Assembly (NCBI GenBank): GCA_030066795.1
Contig: JASJAW010000044.1
Span: 23,138-87,137, forward strand
From: Dinoroseobacter sp.
GTDB lineage: Bacteria > Pseudomonadota > Alphaproteobacteria > Rhodobacterales > Rhodobacteraceae
DNA length: 64,000 bases
Reading direction: 5' to 3'
The notes below the pieces were generated by a model. It was not told where the DNA came from. It ran no database searches and saw only the letters and a list, made by a program, of their open reading frames with translations. Positions 1 through 11,001 of the stretch are shown one piece after another. The translations under genes and the position numbers were made by a program. Position 1 is the stretch's first letter. The number at the start of each line of letters is the position of its first letter.

Positions 1-720
1 GCGCGCGATGTTTGACGCGAAGGTCGTGGCGACGACCATCCCCTTCGCCTCGGCCACCAAAGGCTTGAGTTCCGGGGCAATATCGCTTTCGGACCGGCCC
101 GGCTTGGGTGAAAACACATTCGTCGAGTCACAAACGAGCGCCAGCACCCCGTCCTTGCCGACACTGCCCCAGAGGTCCGGGTCCCACGCCTCGCCCACAA
201 TCGGGTTCGGGTCGAGCTTGAAGTCTCCGGAATGAACGATCCGGCCAGCGGGCGTGTCGATGACTAGGGCCGCTGCTTCGGGGATAGAGTGTGAGACCGG
301 TAAGAAGCCAACCGTGAAGGGGCCAACCGTCACTGTATCCGGCCACGTTCCCGCGATCTGCACCGCTTCAGGGTCCTGACCTTTTTCTTCCAGCTTGCGC
401 GCGGCGATATTGGCGGTGAAGGGCCGTGCATAGATCGGGGCCTTCAAGCGGGAGTAATGGATCCCGACCCCTCCCACGTGATCTTCGTGGGCGTGGGTGA
501 CGAAGACCGCCTCCAGCTGGTCGGCGCGCTCCTCCAGCCATGAAATATCTGCGGTGATCAGATCGACACCGGGTGTGCTGTCCATATCCGGAAAGGCCAC
601 GCCCAGATCGACAAGAATCAAGCGCTCCCGCCCCTCTTCGCCATAGCCATAGACATAGGCGTTCATGCCGATTTCCCCGGCCCCGCCGAGGGGCAGGTAA
701 ATCAGTCTTTCACTGCTCAT
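1..720 (-). CDS. rnj: Ribonuclease J (partial, C-terminus beyond window)
   Basis: The reading frame is open from an ATG at 720 to the window edge, giving 240 residues of an N-terminal metallo-beta-lactamase domain. It begins MSSERLIYLPLGGAGEIGMN, and the metal-binding motif THAHEDHVGG (about residues 75-84) is visible, as are the beta-CASP-type RNase J features HSIPEAAALVI and HSGDFKLDP. RNase J is a cytoplasmic zinc-dependent exo/endoribonuclease of rRNA maturation and mRNA turnover. The start overlaps the coaX stop as ATGA, so it is the last readable gene of the nuo-birA-coaX-rnj run, an order common in alphaproteobacteria. The beta-CASP remainder and C-terminal domain lie outside the window. 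Confidence 0.93.
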   Translation of the reverse strand, partial: MSSERLIYLPLGGAGEIGMNAYVYGYGEEGRERLILVDLGVAFPDMDSTPGVDLITADISWLEERADQLEAVFVTHAHEDHVGGVGIHYSRLKAPIYARPFTANIAARKLEEKGQDPEAVQIAGTWPDTVTVGPFTVGFLPVSHSIPEAAALVIDTPAGRIVHSGDFKLDPNPIVGEAWDPDLWGSVGKDGVLALVCDSTNVFSPKPGRSESDIAPELKPLVAEAKGMVVATTFASNIAR

Positions 721-1490
721 GCGGTTTCCTTGTTATACGCATGGATCACCGTCAGCCCATGCATCGTCAGGTCGTCTTCGACCTCGTCAAATAGTTCTTC
801 AGTGTCGGCAAACAACGGGGCAAGCCCTCCGGTGCCAATGATTTTCATCTCGCGTCCGCGCTCACCCTTGATCCGCGCGCAGCATTCCTTCACGACGCCA
901 ACATACCCCCAGAAGACGCCCGACTGCATACAAGCCACTGTGTTGGTTCCGACCACACGTTGTGGTTTAGAGATGTCCACATGAGGCAGCGCCGCTGCCG
1001 CCGAATGCAACGCCTCAAGGCTCAGGTTTACGCCGGGAGCGATAAGCCCGCCGACATAGGCGCCATCATAATCGACCACGTCAAACGTCGTGGCGGTGCC
1101 GAAGTCAACGACGATCAGATTGCCACCGAACCGATCATATGCCCCCGCGGTGTTGACCAAACGGTCCGGTCCGACCTGAGTGCCTTCGTCAACGCGTGGT
1201 TCATGCGGCAGCGAACATTCAGGCTTACCAACCACCAGCGGGCGGCATCCGAAAAAGCGATCCGCAAATACGCGCAGGTTGAACACCACCCGAGGCACGG
1301 TCGACGAGATGATGACATCGGTAATATCCGGGTCGATCCCATAGTGGTTCAGCAAAGTCGAGAACCACGTGAAATAGGCATCCGCCGTACGCGCATGATG
1401 CGTGGAGGTCCGCATAGTGCAGATGAACTCCGACCCATTCCAGATCGAAAACACGGTATTGGTGTTGCCGCAGTCGATGGCGAGAAGCAT
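717..1490 (-). CDS. coaX: Type III pantothenate kinase CoaX
   Basis: This 257-residue protein phosphorylates pantothenate in the first step of coenzyme A synthesis, in the cytoplasm. The N-terminus LLAIDCGNTNTVFSIWNG is the ASKHA-fold phosphate-binding loop typical of CoaX. A central GPDRLVNTAGAY segment and the VVDFGTATTFDVV and YVGGLIAPG motifs are the other family signatures. Length matches the usual 255-260. The stop overlaps the rnj start by four bases, and birA lies 16 bases upstream, so the three genes are probably cotranscribed with nuoN. The birA-coaX pairing is common, since both belong to vitamin cofactor metabolism. Confidence 0.95.
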   Translation of the reverse strand: MLLAIDCGNTNTVFSIWNGSEFICTMRTSTHHARTADAYFTWFSTLLNHYGIDPDITDVIISSTVPRVVFNLRVFADRFFGCRPLVVGKPECSLPHEPRVDEGTQVGPDRLVNTAGAYDRFGGNLIVVDFGTATTFDVVDYDGAYVGGLIAPGVNLSLEALHSAAAALPHVDISKPQRVVGTNTVACMQSGVFWGYVGVVKECCARIKGERGREMKIIGTGGLAPLFADTEELFDEVEDDLTMHGLTVIHAYNKETA

Positions 1491-1506
1491 GGGGGCGTGC
1501 TCCGGC

Positions 1507-2265
1507 TCAGAAAAAAACGTCGGCCGCGGGAAGTGTTACGCGACCGTTTGCTGTCTTTAAGACAAGCGCGCCCTCTTCGTCCACCGTCTCGAACGTACCG
1601 TAATGCTCCTCTGTCATCGTGCGGGCAAGTATCGGCTCGCCAAGTCGGGCTGCACAAGCGAGCCAGGCCTCACGGATCGGCGCAAATCCGAAAGTAGTGA
1701 ACTGCGCCTCCCGCGCTGCGTAAGATGGCGCCAGAAGGTCGAGGAACTCTTCCGGATTAACACGTAAGCCGGTCTCGCCGTGCAAGGAAACCGGTGGCAA
1801 CGCAGCTGCTTCGACCTCCGACATCGGAGGGGCGGCGATCAGGTTCACGCCGATCCCTATCGCCATATGGCTGACGGTGCCGCCCGTTCCGGTACTTTCC
1901 AGCAGGATACCAGCGACCTTGCCGCCATTCAGCAGCACATCATTTGGCCATTTCAGCGAGAAAGCCTCGGGACGTCCGCTTGCCAACACAAACGCGTCGC
2001 GCAAGGCCAGTGCTGCAACAAACGACCGGAGCGCTACACGTTCGGCTGGCTCAGACGGACGCATAACCAGCGTCGCTGCAAAGTTGCCCGGAGGGTTTGC
2101 CCACGCCCGCCCCCGACGCCCGCGCGCGGCGGTCTGGTGCAGACCCAGTATCCAGGTCGGACCCGCTAGCGTGTGCGCTATCCGCGCAGCCTCGGCGTTG
2201 GTGCTGTCGACTTCCGCCAGCACCCGCTTTTCAATGTTTGCAGGCCAGCTCAGATCAGTTGACAA
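1507..2265 (-). CDS. birA: Biotin--[acetyl-CoA-carboxylase] ligase (monofunctional BirA)
   Basis: The enzyme attaches biotin to biotin carboxyl carrier domains via biotinyl-AMP. In this window a likely client is the biotin domain of methylcrotonyl-CoA carboxylase alpha. Visible motifs are the adenylate-binding loop ARGRRGRAW (residues 47-55), [20 protein letters not shown] (105-124) and IGIGVNL. No N-terminal helix-turn-helix precedes the catalytic domain, so this is the ligase-only form without the bio-operon repressor function. I chose a TTG start at 2265, which gives [15 protein letters not shown], 252 residues, and overlaps the nuoN stop by 11 bases. An upstream ATG at 2319 would add 18 arginine-rich residues that look non-native. 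Confidence 0.9.
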   Translation of the reverse strand: MSTDLSWPANIEKRVLAEVDSTNAEAARIAHTLAGPTWILGLHQTAARGRRGRAWANPPGNFAATLVMRPSEPAERVALRSFVAALALRDAFVLASGRPEAFSLKWPNDVLLNGGKVAGILLESTGTGGTVSHMAIGIGVNLIAAPPMSEVEAAALPPVSLHGETGLRVNPEEFLDLLAPSYAAREAQFTTFGFAPIREAWLACAARLGEPILARTMTEEHYGTFETVDEEGALVLKTANGRVTLPAADVFF

Positions 2266-3694
2266 GCGCTTCCGCCGCCGCCAGTGCCGAGCCTTCCACC
2301 CCGAAGAAACCGGCCACACCGACCAGCATAATCACGGCCGAAGCCATCAGGAAAGCGTATTGTACGGGTGGCATTTTCGCCTCCAGCGCCTCGGTCTCTT
2401 CGCCGAAATACATGTAGTAGACGATCCGCAGGTAGTAGAACGCCCCGATCGCCGACGCGATCACGCCTGCCACCGCCAGCCAGACCAAGCCAGCATCCAC
2501 AGCAGCGAGCAGCACACCGAATTTCGCAAAGAATCCAACCAGCGGCGGGATTCCTGCGAGGCTGAACATCAGAATCAGCAGCGCAAGCGCCTTGCCCGGC
2601 TCGCGGGAGGAGAATTGGTTCAACGCCGAGATGGAGGTGACGGACTGCCCATCCCGCTCCATACATAGAATGAAGGCGAAGGTACCAATGTTCATGGTCA
2701 CGTATATTGCCATGTAGATCAGCATCGACTGCACACCCTCGACCGTGCCAGCGGCAAGTCCCATGAGAGCGTACCCCATATGTGCGATCGAAGAATACGC
2801 CATCAGGCGCTTGATGTCGGTCTGACCAATCGCAGCGATGGCCCCGAGAAACATCGATACCACAGACAGGAAGGCGATGATCTGCTGCCAGTCGCTGACG
2901 ACATTTCCGAAGGCGTCGAAAACCACGCGCGCAAACAGACACATCGCGGCGACTTTCGGTGCCGTCGCAAAGAAGGCCGTGACCGGTGTGGGCGAGCCTT
3001 CATACACGTCCGGCGTCCACATGTGGAACGGGGCGGCTGAGACCTTGAAGGCCAGACCCGCCATGACAAAAACCAGACCGAAGAGAAGCCCAAGCGACAG
3101 ATCACCTTCGGACGCCGCACCGATTATGCCGGAAAAGAGCGTCGTGCCCGAATAGCCATAGACCAGCGACGCTCCATAGAGCAGAAGGCCCGAGCTGAGC
3201 GCGCCCAGCACGAAATACTTGAGCCCAGCCTCGGTCGAGCGCGTGTTATCGCGGTGCATCGCAGCAATCACGTAAAGCGCAAGCGATTGCAGCTCCAGCC
3301 CCATGTAGAGCGCGATGAGATCCCCCGAGGAGACCATCATCATCATGCCGACGGCCGCAAGGCTGACCAGAACAGGGTATTCAAACTTCAGGATGCCAAT
3401 CTTTGCGAGGTAATCCTGGCTCATAAGCAGCACTGCGGCCGCCGCCACCAGAATGGTGATCTTGGCGAAGCGGGAAAAGCTGTCGTCGATAAACATTCCG
3501 CCGAACGCCATCGTGGTGCCCTGCCCGTTCAACCCAATCCAGAGCGCCAGCGCTATGAAGATACCCGACGTTGCCCAGACCAGCATCGGCGCAGTCCGGT
3601 CTTTGCCCGTCCAGACACCGAACATCAGCGCCGCCATCGCGTAGAGGGCCAGCACGATCTCGGGCAGGAGTGTGAAAAGGTCTTGCGCGATCAT
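2255..3694 (-). CDS. nuoN: NADH-quinone oxidoreductase subunit N
   Basis: NuoN is one of three antiporter-like proton-pumping subunits of the membrane arm of complex I. The 479-residue product is almost entirely hydrophobic, with about 14 predicted helices. It carries the family signature [17 protein letters not shown] and the conserved [15 protein letters not shown] segment near the C-terminus. I chose the ATG at 3694 ([17 protein letters not shown]) over an in-frame ATG at 3724, because GGAGGGTGAT lies directly upstream of it and the longer form adds a polar segment. It follows nuoM closely and is the last nuo gene of the operon; its end overlaps birA. Confidence 0.96.
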   Translation of the reverse strand: MIAQDLFTLLPEIVLALYAMAALMFGVWTGKDRTAPMLVWATSGIFIALALWIGLNGQGTTMAFGGMFIDDSFSRFAKITILVAAAAVLLMSQDYLAKIGILKFEYPVLVSLAAVGMMMMVSSGDLIALYMGLELQSLALYVIAAMHRDNTRSTEAGLKYFVLGALSSGLLLYGASLVYGYSGTTLFSGIIGAASEGDLSLGLLFGLVFVMAGLAFKVSAAPFHMWTPDVYEGSPTPVTAFFATAPKVAAMCLFARVVFDAFGNVVSDWQQIIAFLSVVSMFLGAIAAIGQTDIKRLMAYSSIAHMGYALMGLAAGTVEGVQSMLIYMAIYVTMNIGTFAFILCMERDGQSVTSISALNQFSSREPGKALALLILMFSLAGIPPLVGFFAKFGVLLAAVDAGLVWLAVAGVIASAIGAFYYLRIVYYMYFGEETEALEAKMPPVQYAFLMASAVIMLVGVAGFFGVEGSALAAAEALVN

Positions 3695-3698
3695 GGGA

Positions 3699-5252
3699 TC
3701 ACCCTCCATGTCCGGTGGCCGCATGCATGGTATCCGGCACGAAGGCCTCCACGGCAGCGGAATACTGGGTCAGCAGATCGGCCACGGACGGGCCGATGAT
3801 GTCGGTCACGAGGCTCGGATACACCCCCAGCAGAATGGTCATTGCGACAAGCGGTGCGAACAGCGCCCGCTCGCGCGGGGTGATGTCGCTGATAGTTTTC
3901 AGGCTTTCTTTGATCAGGTCCCCAAAGACCACACGCCGATAAAGCCAGAGCGCATAACCCGCCGACAGGATCACGCCCGAGGTGGCCACCAGAGCCACCA
4001 GCGTGTTGGCCTGGAAGATGCCAACCAGCGTCAGGAATTCCCCGATGAAGCCCGACGTGCCCGGCAGCCCCACATTGGCCATCGTGAAGAGCATAAAGAT
4101 TAGCGCGTAGGCTGGCATCCGGTTGACCAGACCGCCATAGGCGTCGATCTCGCGCGTGTGCATCCGGTCGTAGATCACACCGACGCAAAGGAAGAGTGCT
4201 CCGGAAATGAACCCGTGGCTGAGCATCTGGAAGATTGCGCCGTCAACGCCCTGTTGGTTGGCAGCGAAGATGCCCATCGTCACGTAACCCATATGGGCGA
4301 CAGAGGAATACGCGATCAGTTTCTTCATATCCTCCTGCACCAGCGCCACGAGCGAGGTGTAAACGATCGCAATCGCTGACATCCAAAACACCAGCGGGGC
4401 GAGGATGTCAGAAGCCACAGGGAACATCGGCAGGCTGAACCGCAGGAAGCCGTAGCCGCCCATCTTCAGAAGGATCGCGGCCAGCACAACCGAGCCGGCC
4501 GTCGGGGCCTGCACATGCGCATCCGGCAACCAGGTGTGCACCGGCCACATCGGCATTTTCACCGCAAACGATGCAAAGAACGCGAGCCACAAAAGGACCT
4601 GAAGTCCGCCGATGATGTGGAAACCAAAGAGCTCGATCGTACCAGTGGAGAACTGGTGGTTCAGAAGTGTCGGGATATCGGTCGTCCCGGCATCCACATA
4701 CATCGCGATCATCGCAACCAGCATCAGGAGCGAGCCCAGCAGCGTGTAAAGAAAGAATTTGAATGCCGCGTAGATCCGGTTCGCTCCGCCCCAGATGCCG
4801 ATGATCAGGAACATCGGGATCAGACCGGCCTCGAAGAACAGATAGAACAGCACCATGTCGAGCGCGCAGAACACGCCGAGCATCAGCGTTTCCAGCACAA
4901 GGAAGGCAATCATGTAGTCCTTAACCCGATGCTCCACCGTCCAGCAGGCCCCGATGGTGATCGGCATCAGGAAGGTGGTCAGCAAGACGAACAGGACAGA
5001 GATCCCGTCGACCCCCATCTTATAGGTCAGACCGAACACCCATGGGCTTTCCTCGACGAACTGGAAGCCGGTGTTCGCGGGATCGAATTCAAAGAGAAGG
5101 ATCAGCGACAGCAGGAACGTGGCCGAGGTCGCAATCAGCGCGAGCCATTTGGCGTTGCGTTGTGCCGCTTCATCATCACCGCGCAGAAAGACCGCGAGGA
5201 TCAATGCCGCAAGCGCAGGCGTGAAGGTGATGATGGAAAGGAGGTTGTCCAT
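3699..5252 (-). CDS. nuoM: NADH-quinone oxidoreductase subunit M
   Basis: This 517-residue polytopic membrane protein is the second antiporter-like proton channel of complex I. The proton-translocation signature [15 protein letters not shown] and the conserved [11 protein letters not shown] segment identify NuoM rather than NuoL or NuoN. The [13 protein letters not shown] motif lies towards the C-terminus. The ATG overlaps the last base of the nuoL stop (TAATG arrangement), which suggests translational coupling. Length is normal for the family (about 500-515) and nothing appears broken. Confidence 0.97.
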   Translation of the reverse strand: MDNLLSIITFTPALAALILAVFLRGDDEAAQRNAKWLALIATSATFLLSLILLFEFDPANTGFQFVEESPWVFGLTYKMGVDGISVLFVLLTTFLMPITIGACWTVEHRVKDYMIAFLVLETLMLGVFCALDMVLFYLFFEAGLIPMFLIIGIWGGANRIYAAFKFFLYTLLGSLLMLVAMIAMYVDAGTTDIPTLLNHQFSTGTIELFGFHIIGGLQVLLWLAFFASFAVKMPMWPVHTWLPDAHVQAPTAGSVVLAAILLKMGGYGFLRFSLPMFPVASDILAPLVFWMSAIAIVYTSLVALVQEDMKKLIAYSSVAHMGYVTMGIFAANQQGVDGAIFQMLSHGFISGALFLCVGVIYDRMHTREIDAYGGLVNRMPAYALIFMLFTMANVGLPGTSGFIGEFLTLVGIFQANTLVALVATSGVILSAGYALWLYRRVVFGDLIKESLKTISDITPRERALFAPLVAMTILLGVYPSLVTDIIGPSVADLLTQYSAAVEAFVPDTMHAATGHGG

Positions 5253-7330
5253 TACTCAGCCCCTCCGCCGATCATCATCCAGGTGACAAGGATCGTGATC
5301 CCAAGCACCATCGCGAAGGCATAATGGAACAGGTACCCGGACTGCGCCCGCCCTGCGAGCTTGGTGATGAACGGGATCACCCCCATCGCAAGACCGTTGA
5401 TGCCACCGTCAATGGTCGCGCCATCCCCCCATTTCCACAGGAAGCGGCCGATCGCCTTAGACGGTCGCACGAAGACGGCATCGTAGATCTCGTCGAAGTA
5501 CCATTTGTTGTAGATGAAGTTATAGACGGGCCAGAGCGCCTCGGCGAAGGTCTTCGGCAGGCTCGGCTTATGGATGTAGAACAGATACGCTGTCAGGAGG
5601 CCCAGAACCATCGACACGAACGGCGACAGCTTCACCCAAGTGGGGACGTAATGCGCCTCGTGCAAAGTGGTATTCTCAGGTGCGATGTAGATCCCGGCAT
5701 CCCCCGGCTCCCCCGCCATCACGTATTTCAACTCCGACGCTTTTGGGCTGCGGTCAGCGACCTCGGCCGCAAGTTCAACGCTCGGGGATTCGTATTCACC
5801 GCCAAAGAACTTAAAGACCTCGTTGGTCTTTCCAAAGAAGCTGCCATACCAGATCGCACCGGCGAAGATCGCACCCACCGCAAGAACACCCAGCGGGATC
5901 AGCATGACCTTCGGGCTTTCATGGGCGTGCTCATGCGTATGCTTGTCGCCACGCGCCTCCCCATAGAAGGTTAGGAACATGAGCCGCCAGCTGTAGAAAC
6001 TCGTCATCAGCGCGGCGATCACCAGCATCCAGAACGCATACATCGACATGGAGTTTGTGCCCGCAAAGGCGCTTTCGATCACCGCATCCTTGGAGGCAAA
6101 GCCCGCAAAGCCAATCCAGCCCGTCAGCGGAATGCCCACCCCGGTGATCGCCAGCGTGCCAATCATCATCGCCCAGAACGTGTAGGGGATTTTCTTGCGC
6201 AGCGCGCCGTAATTGCGCATGTCCTGCTCGTGGTGCATCGCGTGGATGACCGAGCCTGCGCCAAGAAACAGCATCGCCTTGAAGAAGGCGTGCGTGAACA
6301 GGTGGAACATCGCGACCGAGTAAACGCCGACGCCCGCGGCCACGAACATGTAGCCAAGCTGCGAACAGGTCGAATAGGCGATCACACGTTTGATGTCGTT
6401 CTGGACCAGACCAACGGTCGCGGCAAAGAACGCCGTTGTGGCCCCGATAAAGGTCACAAATGTCATCGCTGTCGGCGCAAACTCCATGATCGGGGACATG
6501 CGGCAGACCAGAAATACACCCGCCGTCACCATGGTCGCGGCGTGGATCAGAGCCGATACCGGGGTCGGGCCCTCCATCGCGTCAGGCAGCCATGTGTGTA
6601 GAAACAGTTGTGCCGACTTGCCCATTGCGCCGATGAACAACAGGAACGCAATCAGCTCCAGTGCAGGCCAGTCGCGCCACAGGAACGTAAGCGTGGCGTC
6701 CTGCATCTGGCTCACTTCCGAGAAGATGACCGAAAACTGGACGCTGTCGAAAAGCACGTAGGTCGCGAAAATCCCCAGCAGGAACCCGAAATCGCCCACC
6801 CGGTTCACGATGAACGCTTTCATGGCGGCCGCGCCGGCGGAAGGTTTGCGCCAGTAAAAGCCGATCAGAAGGTAAGACGCGACGCCCACGCCCTCCCATC
6901 CGAAGAACATCTGCAGCAGGTTATCCGCCGTCACCAGCATCAGCATGGTGAAGGTAAAGAAGCTCAGATAGGCGAAGAACCGGGGCTTATAGGTCTCCCC
7001 TTCCCGCCATTGCGGGTCGTGGTCCATGTAGCCAAACGAGTAAAGGTGCACGAGCGAGGACACCGTCGTCACCACGATCAGCATGATCGCGGTCAACCGG
7101 TCCATCCGGATCGACCAGTCGGCCACGAAGCTTCCGCTTTCGATCCAGCGGAAAAGTTGCACCTGCTCAGTCACGCCGTCGAAGGTCAGAAAGGCGAACC
7201 ACGACAGGACAGCCGACAGGAACAGAAGGCCTGTGGCGACCCACATGGCAGCGGTTTCACCGATGAACTTCCAGCCGAAACCGCAGATAATGGCACCGAC
7301 CAGCGGGGCAAAGAGGATAATCGCTTCCAT
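5252..7330 (-). CDS. nuoL: NADH-quinone oxidoreductase subunit L
   Basis: NuoL is the distal antiporter-like subunit of the complex I membrane arm, carrying the long lateral helix. The 692-residue product contains [31 protein letters not shown] and the extended C-terminal part expected only in NuoL. A histidine-rich stretch ([13 protein letters not shown]) sits in the loop before the C-terminal helices. It lies four bases after nuoK and overlaps nuoM by one base. Length is slightly above the E. coli protein (613) but normal for alphaproteobacteria. Confidence 0.97.
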   Translation of the reverse strand: MEAIILFAPLVGAIICGFGWKFIGETAAMWVATGLLFLSAVLSWFAFLTFDGVTEQVQLFRWIESGSFVADWSIRMDRLTAIMLIVVTTVSSLVHLYSFGYMDHDPQWREGETYKPRFFAYLSFFTFTMLMLVTADNLLQMFFGWEGVGVASYLLIGFYWRKPSAGAAAMKAFIVNRVGDFGFLLGIFATYVLFDSVQFSVIFSEVSQMQDATLTFLWRDWPALELIAFLLFIGAMGKSAQLFLHTWLPDAMEGPTPVSALIHAATMVTAGVFLVCRMSPIMEFAPTAMTFVTFIGATTAFFAATVGLVQNDIKRVIAYSTCSQLGYMFVAAGVGVYSVAMFHLFTHAFFKAMLFLGAGSVIHAMHHEQDMRNYGALRKKIPYTFWAMMIGTLAITGVGIPLTGWIGFAGFASKDAVIESAFAGTNSMSMYAFWMLVIAALMTSFYSWRLMFLTFYGEARGDKHTHEHAHESPKVMLIPLGVLAVGAIFAGAIWYGSFFGKTNEVFKFFGGEYESPSVELAAEVADRSPKASELKYVMAGEPGDAGIYIAPENTTLHEAHYVPTWVKLSPFVSMVLGLLTAYLFYIHKPSLPKTFAEALWPVYNFIYNKWYFDEIYDAVFVRPSKAIGRFLWKWGDGATIDGGINGLAMGVIPFITKLAGRAQSGYLFHYAFAMVLGITILVTWMMIGGGAE

Positions 7331-7334
7331 CTGC

Positions 7335-7640
7335 TCAGCCCCTCATATTCGAGACGTCTTCCACCGCGATCGTGCCACGGTTGCGGAAGAAACAGACGAG
7401 GATTGCCAGGCCAATCGCAGCCTCGGCGGCGGCGACGGTCAGCACAAACAGAGTGAACACCTGCCCCACCAGATCCCCAAGGAAGGCCGAGAAAGCGACG
7501 AGGTTGATGTTGACCGCCAGCAGCATCAGCTCGATCGACATCAGGATGACGATGACGTTCTTGCGGTTCAGGAAGATGCCGAAAATCCCGATCACGAAAA
7601 GCGCCGCCGCGACGGTCAGGTAATGCTCAAGTCCGATCAT
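7335..7640 (-). CDS. nuoK: NADH-quinone oxidoreductase subunit K
   Basis: NuoK is a small three-helix membrane subunit of complex I, close to the E-channel. The 101-residue product has the conserved acidic residue in [14 protein letters not shown] (second helix) and the following [22 protein letters not shown] segment, of which the glutamate near the third helix is conserved. The length is exactly that of the family. It lies between an inserted secreted protein gene upstream and nuoL downstream. Confidence 0.96.
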   Translation of the reverse strand: MIGLEHYLTVAAALFVIGIFGIFLNRKNVIVILMSIELMLLAVNINLVAFSAFLGDLVGQVFTLFVLTVAAAEAAIGLAILVCFFRNRGTIAVEDVSNMRG

Positions 7641-7668
7641 GGGGCGTCCCTTTCGGGCTGATGGCGGT

Positions 7669-8163
7669 TCATTGCAGCGTCTCCGTATACGGGCGCGCGG
7701 GGCTCAGGCCGGGGTAAGCGGCGGCGCAGGCGCAGGGTGTGTCGGCGAAATCAGCAACGCGCAGATCTTTCGCGGTTGCTTCAAGCGTGTCAGCAAGACG
7801 GTCGAGGTCGTAAAACAGCGGATCCCAGTCGGCGAAGGCTTCCAGCTTTTGTTCCACAGCGAAACGGCGGTCAAATGGCAGGCGGTCGGACATGCGTTCT
7901 TCATGGGCGCGCAGGCTCAGCGCCCGCCCGGCTGCACAATCGGCCACATGGTAGTCGTGGAACACGCCCTCCTGGGACCACCAGCTGCGATACATCACGT
8001 ATCCGCCGCCCAGATCACGGTGCGCATCCTCGCCCCCATGGGAGGGATGCGTAAGCCGCTCGCACGACGCCAGATCCAGCGCCATGGCGGGGTTGGCCGC
8101 CATAAGCATCATCGCAACCGGAGCCGCGGCCCCTTTGCTCAGGATCTGCATCTTTTCGACCAT
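7669..8163 (-). CDS. Secreted hypothetical protein within the nuo operon
   Basis: The product is 164 residues with an N-terminal signal peptide; likely cleavage is after the alanine-rich segment ending AMA near residue 28. A start at the internal methionine, residue 5, is possible. The mature protein is soluble with several cysteines ([16 protein letters not shown], and a CAC motif near the C-terminus), so disulfides in the periplasm are plausible. It sits between nuoJ and nuoK, 19 bases after the former and 28 before the latter, so it is cotranscribed with complex I. I do not recognise a domain. It could be an assembly accessory or an unrelated passenger. Confidence 0.7.
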   Translation of the reverse strand: MVEKMQILSKGAAAPVAMMLMAANPAMALDLASCERLTHPSHGGEDAHRDLGGGYVMYRSWWSQEGVFHDYHVADCAAGRALSLRAHEERMSDRLPFDRRFAVEQKLEAFADWDPLFYDLDRLADTLEATAKDLRVADFADTPCACAAAYPGLSPARPYTETLQ

Positions 8164-8182
8164 TCGGTCCCTCGGTCGTTTC

Positions 8183-8797
8183 TTACAAGCCCTGTCCGGG
8201 CTTGACGTCTTTCAGTTCCATCGCTTGCTCGGGGTCGCGATACATCTGCGCCAGTACATCCTGACGCTTTACATCCACCCGGTGGCGCAGGGTCAGCATG
8301 ATGGCCCCCACCATCGCGACAAGCAGGATCAGCCCCGCGAGCTGGAAGAGCAGAAAGTATTTGTCATAAAGCAGCAGTCCAAGTGCCGCGGTGTTCTGAA
8401 CCTCGTTCAGATCCGGGGCGACAGCCCCGCGTTGTGCCAGCGCTTCTTCCGAGAAGCTCCAGTTCCCGAACACCATGCCCAACTGCATCAGAAGAACGAC
8501 GCCGATCAGCAGCGCGAGCGGCATATATTTGGTCATCTCCGCCTTCAACTCGGCGAAATCAACATCCAGCATCATCACAACGAACAGGAACAGCACCGCC
8601 ACCGCGCCGACATAGACGATGATGAGCAGCATCGCGACAAACTCGGCCCCAAGCAGCACGAACAGGCCCGCGGACGACAGAAACGCAAGGATCAACCACA
8701 GCACGGAATGCACCGGGTTGCGGGCCAGCACGACAAACAAACCCGCCGTCACAACCGTGATCGCGAAAATGTAGAAGGTGAAATCCGCGACGGTCAT
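8183..8797 (-). CDS. nuoJ: NADH-quinone oxidoreductase subunit J
   Basis: NuoJ is a five-helix membrane subunit of complex I that contributes to the central hydrophilic axis. The 204-residue product opens with a hydrophobic [18 protein letters not shown] helix, followed by [13 protein letters not shown] and the [20 protein letters not shown] segment typical of ND6/NuoJ. A soluble tail with [18 protein letters not shown] ends the protein. The start overlaps the upstream CMD-like gene by four bases. The following gene is an insertion, not nuoK. Confidence 0.95.
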   Translation of the reverse strand: MTVADFTFYIFAITVVTAGLFVVLARNPVHSVLWLILAFLSSAGLFVLLGAEFVAMLLIIVYVGAVAVLFLFVVMMLDVDFAELKAEMTKYMPLALLIGVVLLMQLGMVFGNWSFSEEALAQRGAVAPDLNEVQNTAALGLLLYDKYFLLFQLAGLILLVAMVGAIMLTLRHRVDVKRQDVLAQMYRDPEQAMELKDVKPGQGL

Positions 8798-9207
8798 TCG
8801 CCCTCCTCCGGTGCATCATCCAGCACCTCGGTTGCCAGTTCCATCGCCTTGGTCATCGCCGGGATGCCGGCAAACATGGCAACCTGCCCGATGGTCTCGG
8901 CGATCTCCTGCTTCGTAGCCCCAGCCTCCACCAGATGGCGGACGGTCATGCGGATCTGGGCTTCGGCCTGCGCACCGTGGATCGTCAGCCCCGCCAAAGT
9001 CAGCATAAGCCGCGTTTTCGCATCGAGCCCGCCGGGATTGAACGTCTGGCCCATCATGGCTTCCATCACCTCGGCAGGGACGGTCGGCCAGAGCTTTTCG
9101 AACCCCTTGGGCGTGAAGCTTTCCAGCGCCGGGTTCATTGCCTTGGCCCAGGCCTGGCTCTGTTCCATCAGCAGTGCGAACGGGTTGTTGGAATTCTGGT
9201 CACTCAT
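8794..9207 (-). CDS. Carboxymuconolactone decarboxylase-like protein
   Basis: The 137-residue protein has the all-helical AhpD/CMD-like pattern: [19 protein letters not shown], then [19 protein letters not shown], then a final helix pair with a FAGIPAM turn. It lacks the CxxC redox pair of AhpD-type peroxidase partners, so a thiol role is unlikely. It overlaps nuoI upstream and nuoJ downstream by four bases each, so it is translated with complex I subunits. The product may be a decarboxylase-fold protein of unrelated function or a complex I accessory. The family call is firm, the function is not. Confidence 0.8.
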   Translation of the reverse strand: MSDQNSNNPFALLMEQSQAWAKAMNPALESFTPKGFEKLWPTVPAEVMEAMMGQTFNPGGLDAKTRLMLTLAGLTIHGAQAEAQIRMTVRHLVEAGATKQEIAETIGQVAMFAGIPAMTKAMELATEVLDDAPEEGE

Positions 9208-9698
9208 CGGTAGGGCGCATCCAGTTCGAGGTTGCGGGCGATTTCAGCCTCCCAGCGTTCCCCGTTGTCGAGGAGCTTTTCCTTGTCATAGAACAGCTCT
9301 TCGCGGGTTTCGGTGGCGAACTCGAAATTCGGCCCTTCGACGATGGCATCTACCGGGCAGGCTTCCTGGCAGAAGCCGCAATAGATGCATTTCGTCATGT
9401 CGATGTCATAGCGGGTGGTGCGGCGCGAGCCGTCTTCGCGGGGCTCGGCGTCGATGGTGATGGCCTGCGCCGGGCACACCGCCTCGCACAGCTTACACGC
9501 GATACAGCGTTCCTCGCCATTCGGGTAGCGGCGCAGCGCGTGTTCGCCCCGGAAGCGCGGGGACAGCGGGCCCTTCTCGTGCGGATAGGCCAGCGTTGCC
9601 TTGGGTTTGAAGAAGTACTTCAGCCCCATTTTGAACCCGGCGAAGAAATCCGCCAGCAGGAAGTACTTGGCCGCGCGGGTATAGTCGATCTGTGTCAT
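9204..9698 (-). CDS. nuoI: NADH-quinone oxidoreductase subunit I (two 4Fe-4S clusters)
   Basis: NuoI carries clusters N6a and N6b in the peripheral arm of complex I. Two ferredoxin motifs are visible: [11 protein letters not shown] (Cys 65, 68, 71, 75) and [11 protein letters not shown] (Cys 104, 107, 110, 114), each closed by a conserved proline after the last cysteine. I use the ATG at 9698 ([19 protein letters not shown]), giving 164 residues, the usual alphaproteobacterial length. A longer frame to 9812 runs back into nuoH and is not homologous. It lies one base from nuoH and overlaps the CMD-like gene. Confidence 0.96.
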   Translation of the reverse strand: MTQIDYTRAAKYFLLADFFAGFKMGLKYFFKPKATLAYPHEKGPLSPRFRGEHALRRYPNGEERCIACKLCEAVCPAQAITIDAEPREDGSRRTTRYDIDMTKCIYCGFCQEACPVDAIVEGPNFEFATETREELFYDKEKLLDNGERWEAEIARNLELDAPYR

Positions 9699-9699
9699 A

Positions 9700-10737
9700 T
9701 CAGCCCCCAATCGCCCAACGGGCATAGGCCCCGCCGAAAAGCTCGAACTTCGCAAGGAACGCAACCAGCACGACCCAGAAGAGCGAGAACGGCAGGAAGA
9801 CTTTCCATCCAAGCCGCATCAACTGGTCGTAGCGATACCGGGGCACGATCGCCTTCACCATGGCAAAGAGGAAAAAGAAGAACGCCATCTTCGCAACCAT
9901 CCAGAGCGCCCCATCGGGCAGGCCCGGAATGGGCGACAGCCAGCCGCCGAAGAACAGCAAGGTGATAAGTGCGCACATCAGGAAGATGGCGATGTATTCG
10001 CCCGCCATGAACAGCAGGAACGGGGTGGAGGAGTATTCCACCTGATACCCGGCAACGAGTTCGGATTCCGCTTCAGGCAAGTCAAAGGGTGGTCGGTTCG
10101 TCTCGGCCAGCGCGGAAATGAAGAACAAAAAGACCATCGGCAGATGAGGCAGCCAGTACCAGCCAAAAAAGCCGTAACCTGTGTCCTGCGCCCGCACGAT
10201 ATCGCCGAAGTTCATCGACCCGGTAGAGATGATCACGCCGATGATGATCAGGCCGATCGAAACTTCATAGGAAATCATCTGCGCGGCAGATCGCAAGCTC
10301 CCAAGGAACGGGTATTTGGAGTTCGACGCCCAGCCACCCATGATCACGCCATACACCTCGAGCGACGAGATCGCGAAGACGTACAGGATCGCAACATTGA
10401 GATCTGCCAGAACCCAGGTGTCGTTGAACGGGATTACGGCCCAGGCCAACAGCGCCAGAACGAAGCTGGTCATCGGCGCGAGCATGAACACCGGCTTATC
10501 CGCGCCGGCAGGGACCACGACCTCTTTGACCACGTATTTCAGCGCGTCAGCGACAGTCTGCAGCAAGCCAAAAGCGCCCACCACATTCGGCCCGCGCCGC
10601 ATCTGTACCGCTGCCCAGATCTTCCGGTCGCCATAAACGAGGAACAGCAGTGAGACCATGACGAAGGCCACCACCGCTAGGGACTGGCCCACGATGATGA
10701 GCGCAATGCCCGGCGTGGTCGTAAAGAAGTCAGCCAT
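9700..10737 (-). CDS. nuoH: NADH-quinone oxidoreductase subunit H
   Basis: NuoH forms part of the quinone-binding chamber of complex I where the peripheral and membrane arms meet. The 345-residue multi-helix protein has the [18 protein letters not shown] segment, the conserved [18 protein letters not shown] loop (with acidic residues of the E-channel) and a C-terminal [14 protein letters not shown] motif. The ATG at 10737 has a GAGGA ribosome-binding site. A 264-base gap separates it from nuoG, the largest break inside the operon. Confidence 0.97.
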   Translation of the reverse strand: MADFFTTTPGIALIIVGQSLAVVAFVMVSLLFLVYGDRKIWAAVQMRRGPNVVGAFGLLQTVADALKYVVKEVVVPAGADKPVFMLAPMTSFVLALLAWAVIPFNDTWVLADLNVAILYVFAISSLEVYGVIMGGWASNSKYPFLGSLRSAAQMISYEVSIGLIIIGVIISTGSMNFGDIVRAQDTGYGFFGWYWLPHLPMVFLFFISALAETNRPPFDLPEAESELVAGYQVEYSSTPFLLFMAGEYIAIFLMCALITLLFFGGWLSPIPGLPDGALWMVAKMAFFFFLFAMVKAIVPRYRYDQLMRLGWKVFLPFSLFWVVLVAFLAKFELFGGAYARWAIGG

Positions 10738-11001
10738 GTTTCCTCACATCGCCTTTCGCTTCAAACGCCGGACGGCGCAGGTGCGTCTTTGTCATTCTGC
10801 TCTGTTGGGTCAGAGCGCCTTGTCTAGGCGGTCAACGCGCGCATCGGATACCCCTAAAACGCCCGCAATGACCATAGCTGGGACACCAAATGTGCGCCCG
10901 TGTCGCGCATTTTTGTCCGCTTTTTTCTACCAACGACCAGATTGTGATCACAAACACGCCGCCAGAGCGAAACGAGCCAAGCAACTGGCCCACCTGAGTG
11001 T
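10738..11001. other. Non-coding gap between nuoG and nuoH
   Basis: This 264-base gap is long for an operon whose other junctions mostly overlap or lie within a few dozen bases. The only minus-strand frames are tiny (a 21-codon one overlapping the nuoH start, and an 18-codon one near 10854-10910), and neither has a convincing ribosome-binding site. I see no clear hairpin with a T-run. It may hold an internal promoter or an mRNA processing site for the nuoH-rnj segment. Confidence 0.4.

Noticed and set aside
8084..9460. 458-codon plus-strand frame opposite nuoJ, the CMD-like gene and nuoI
   Set aside because: Crosses three genes on the other strand and has no ribosome-binding site or domain.
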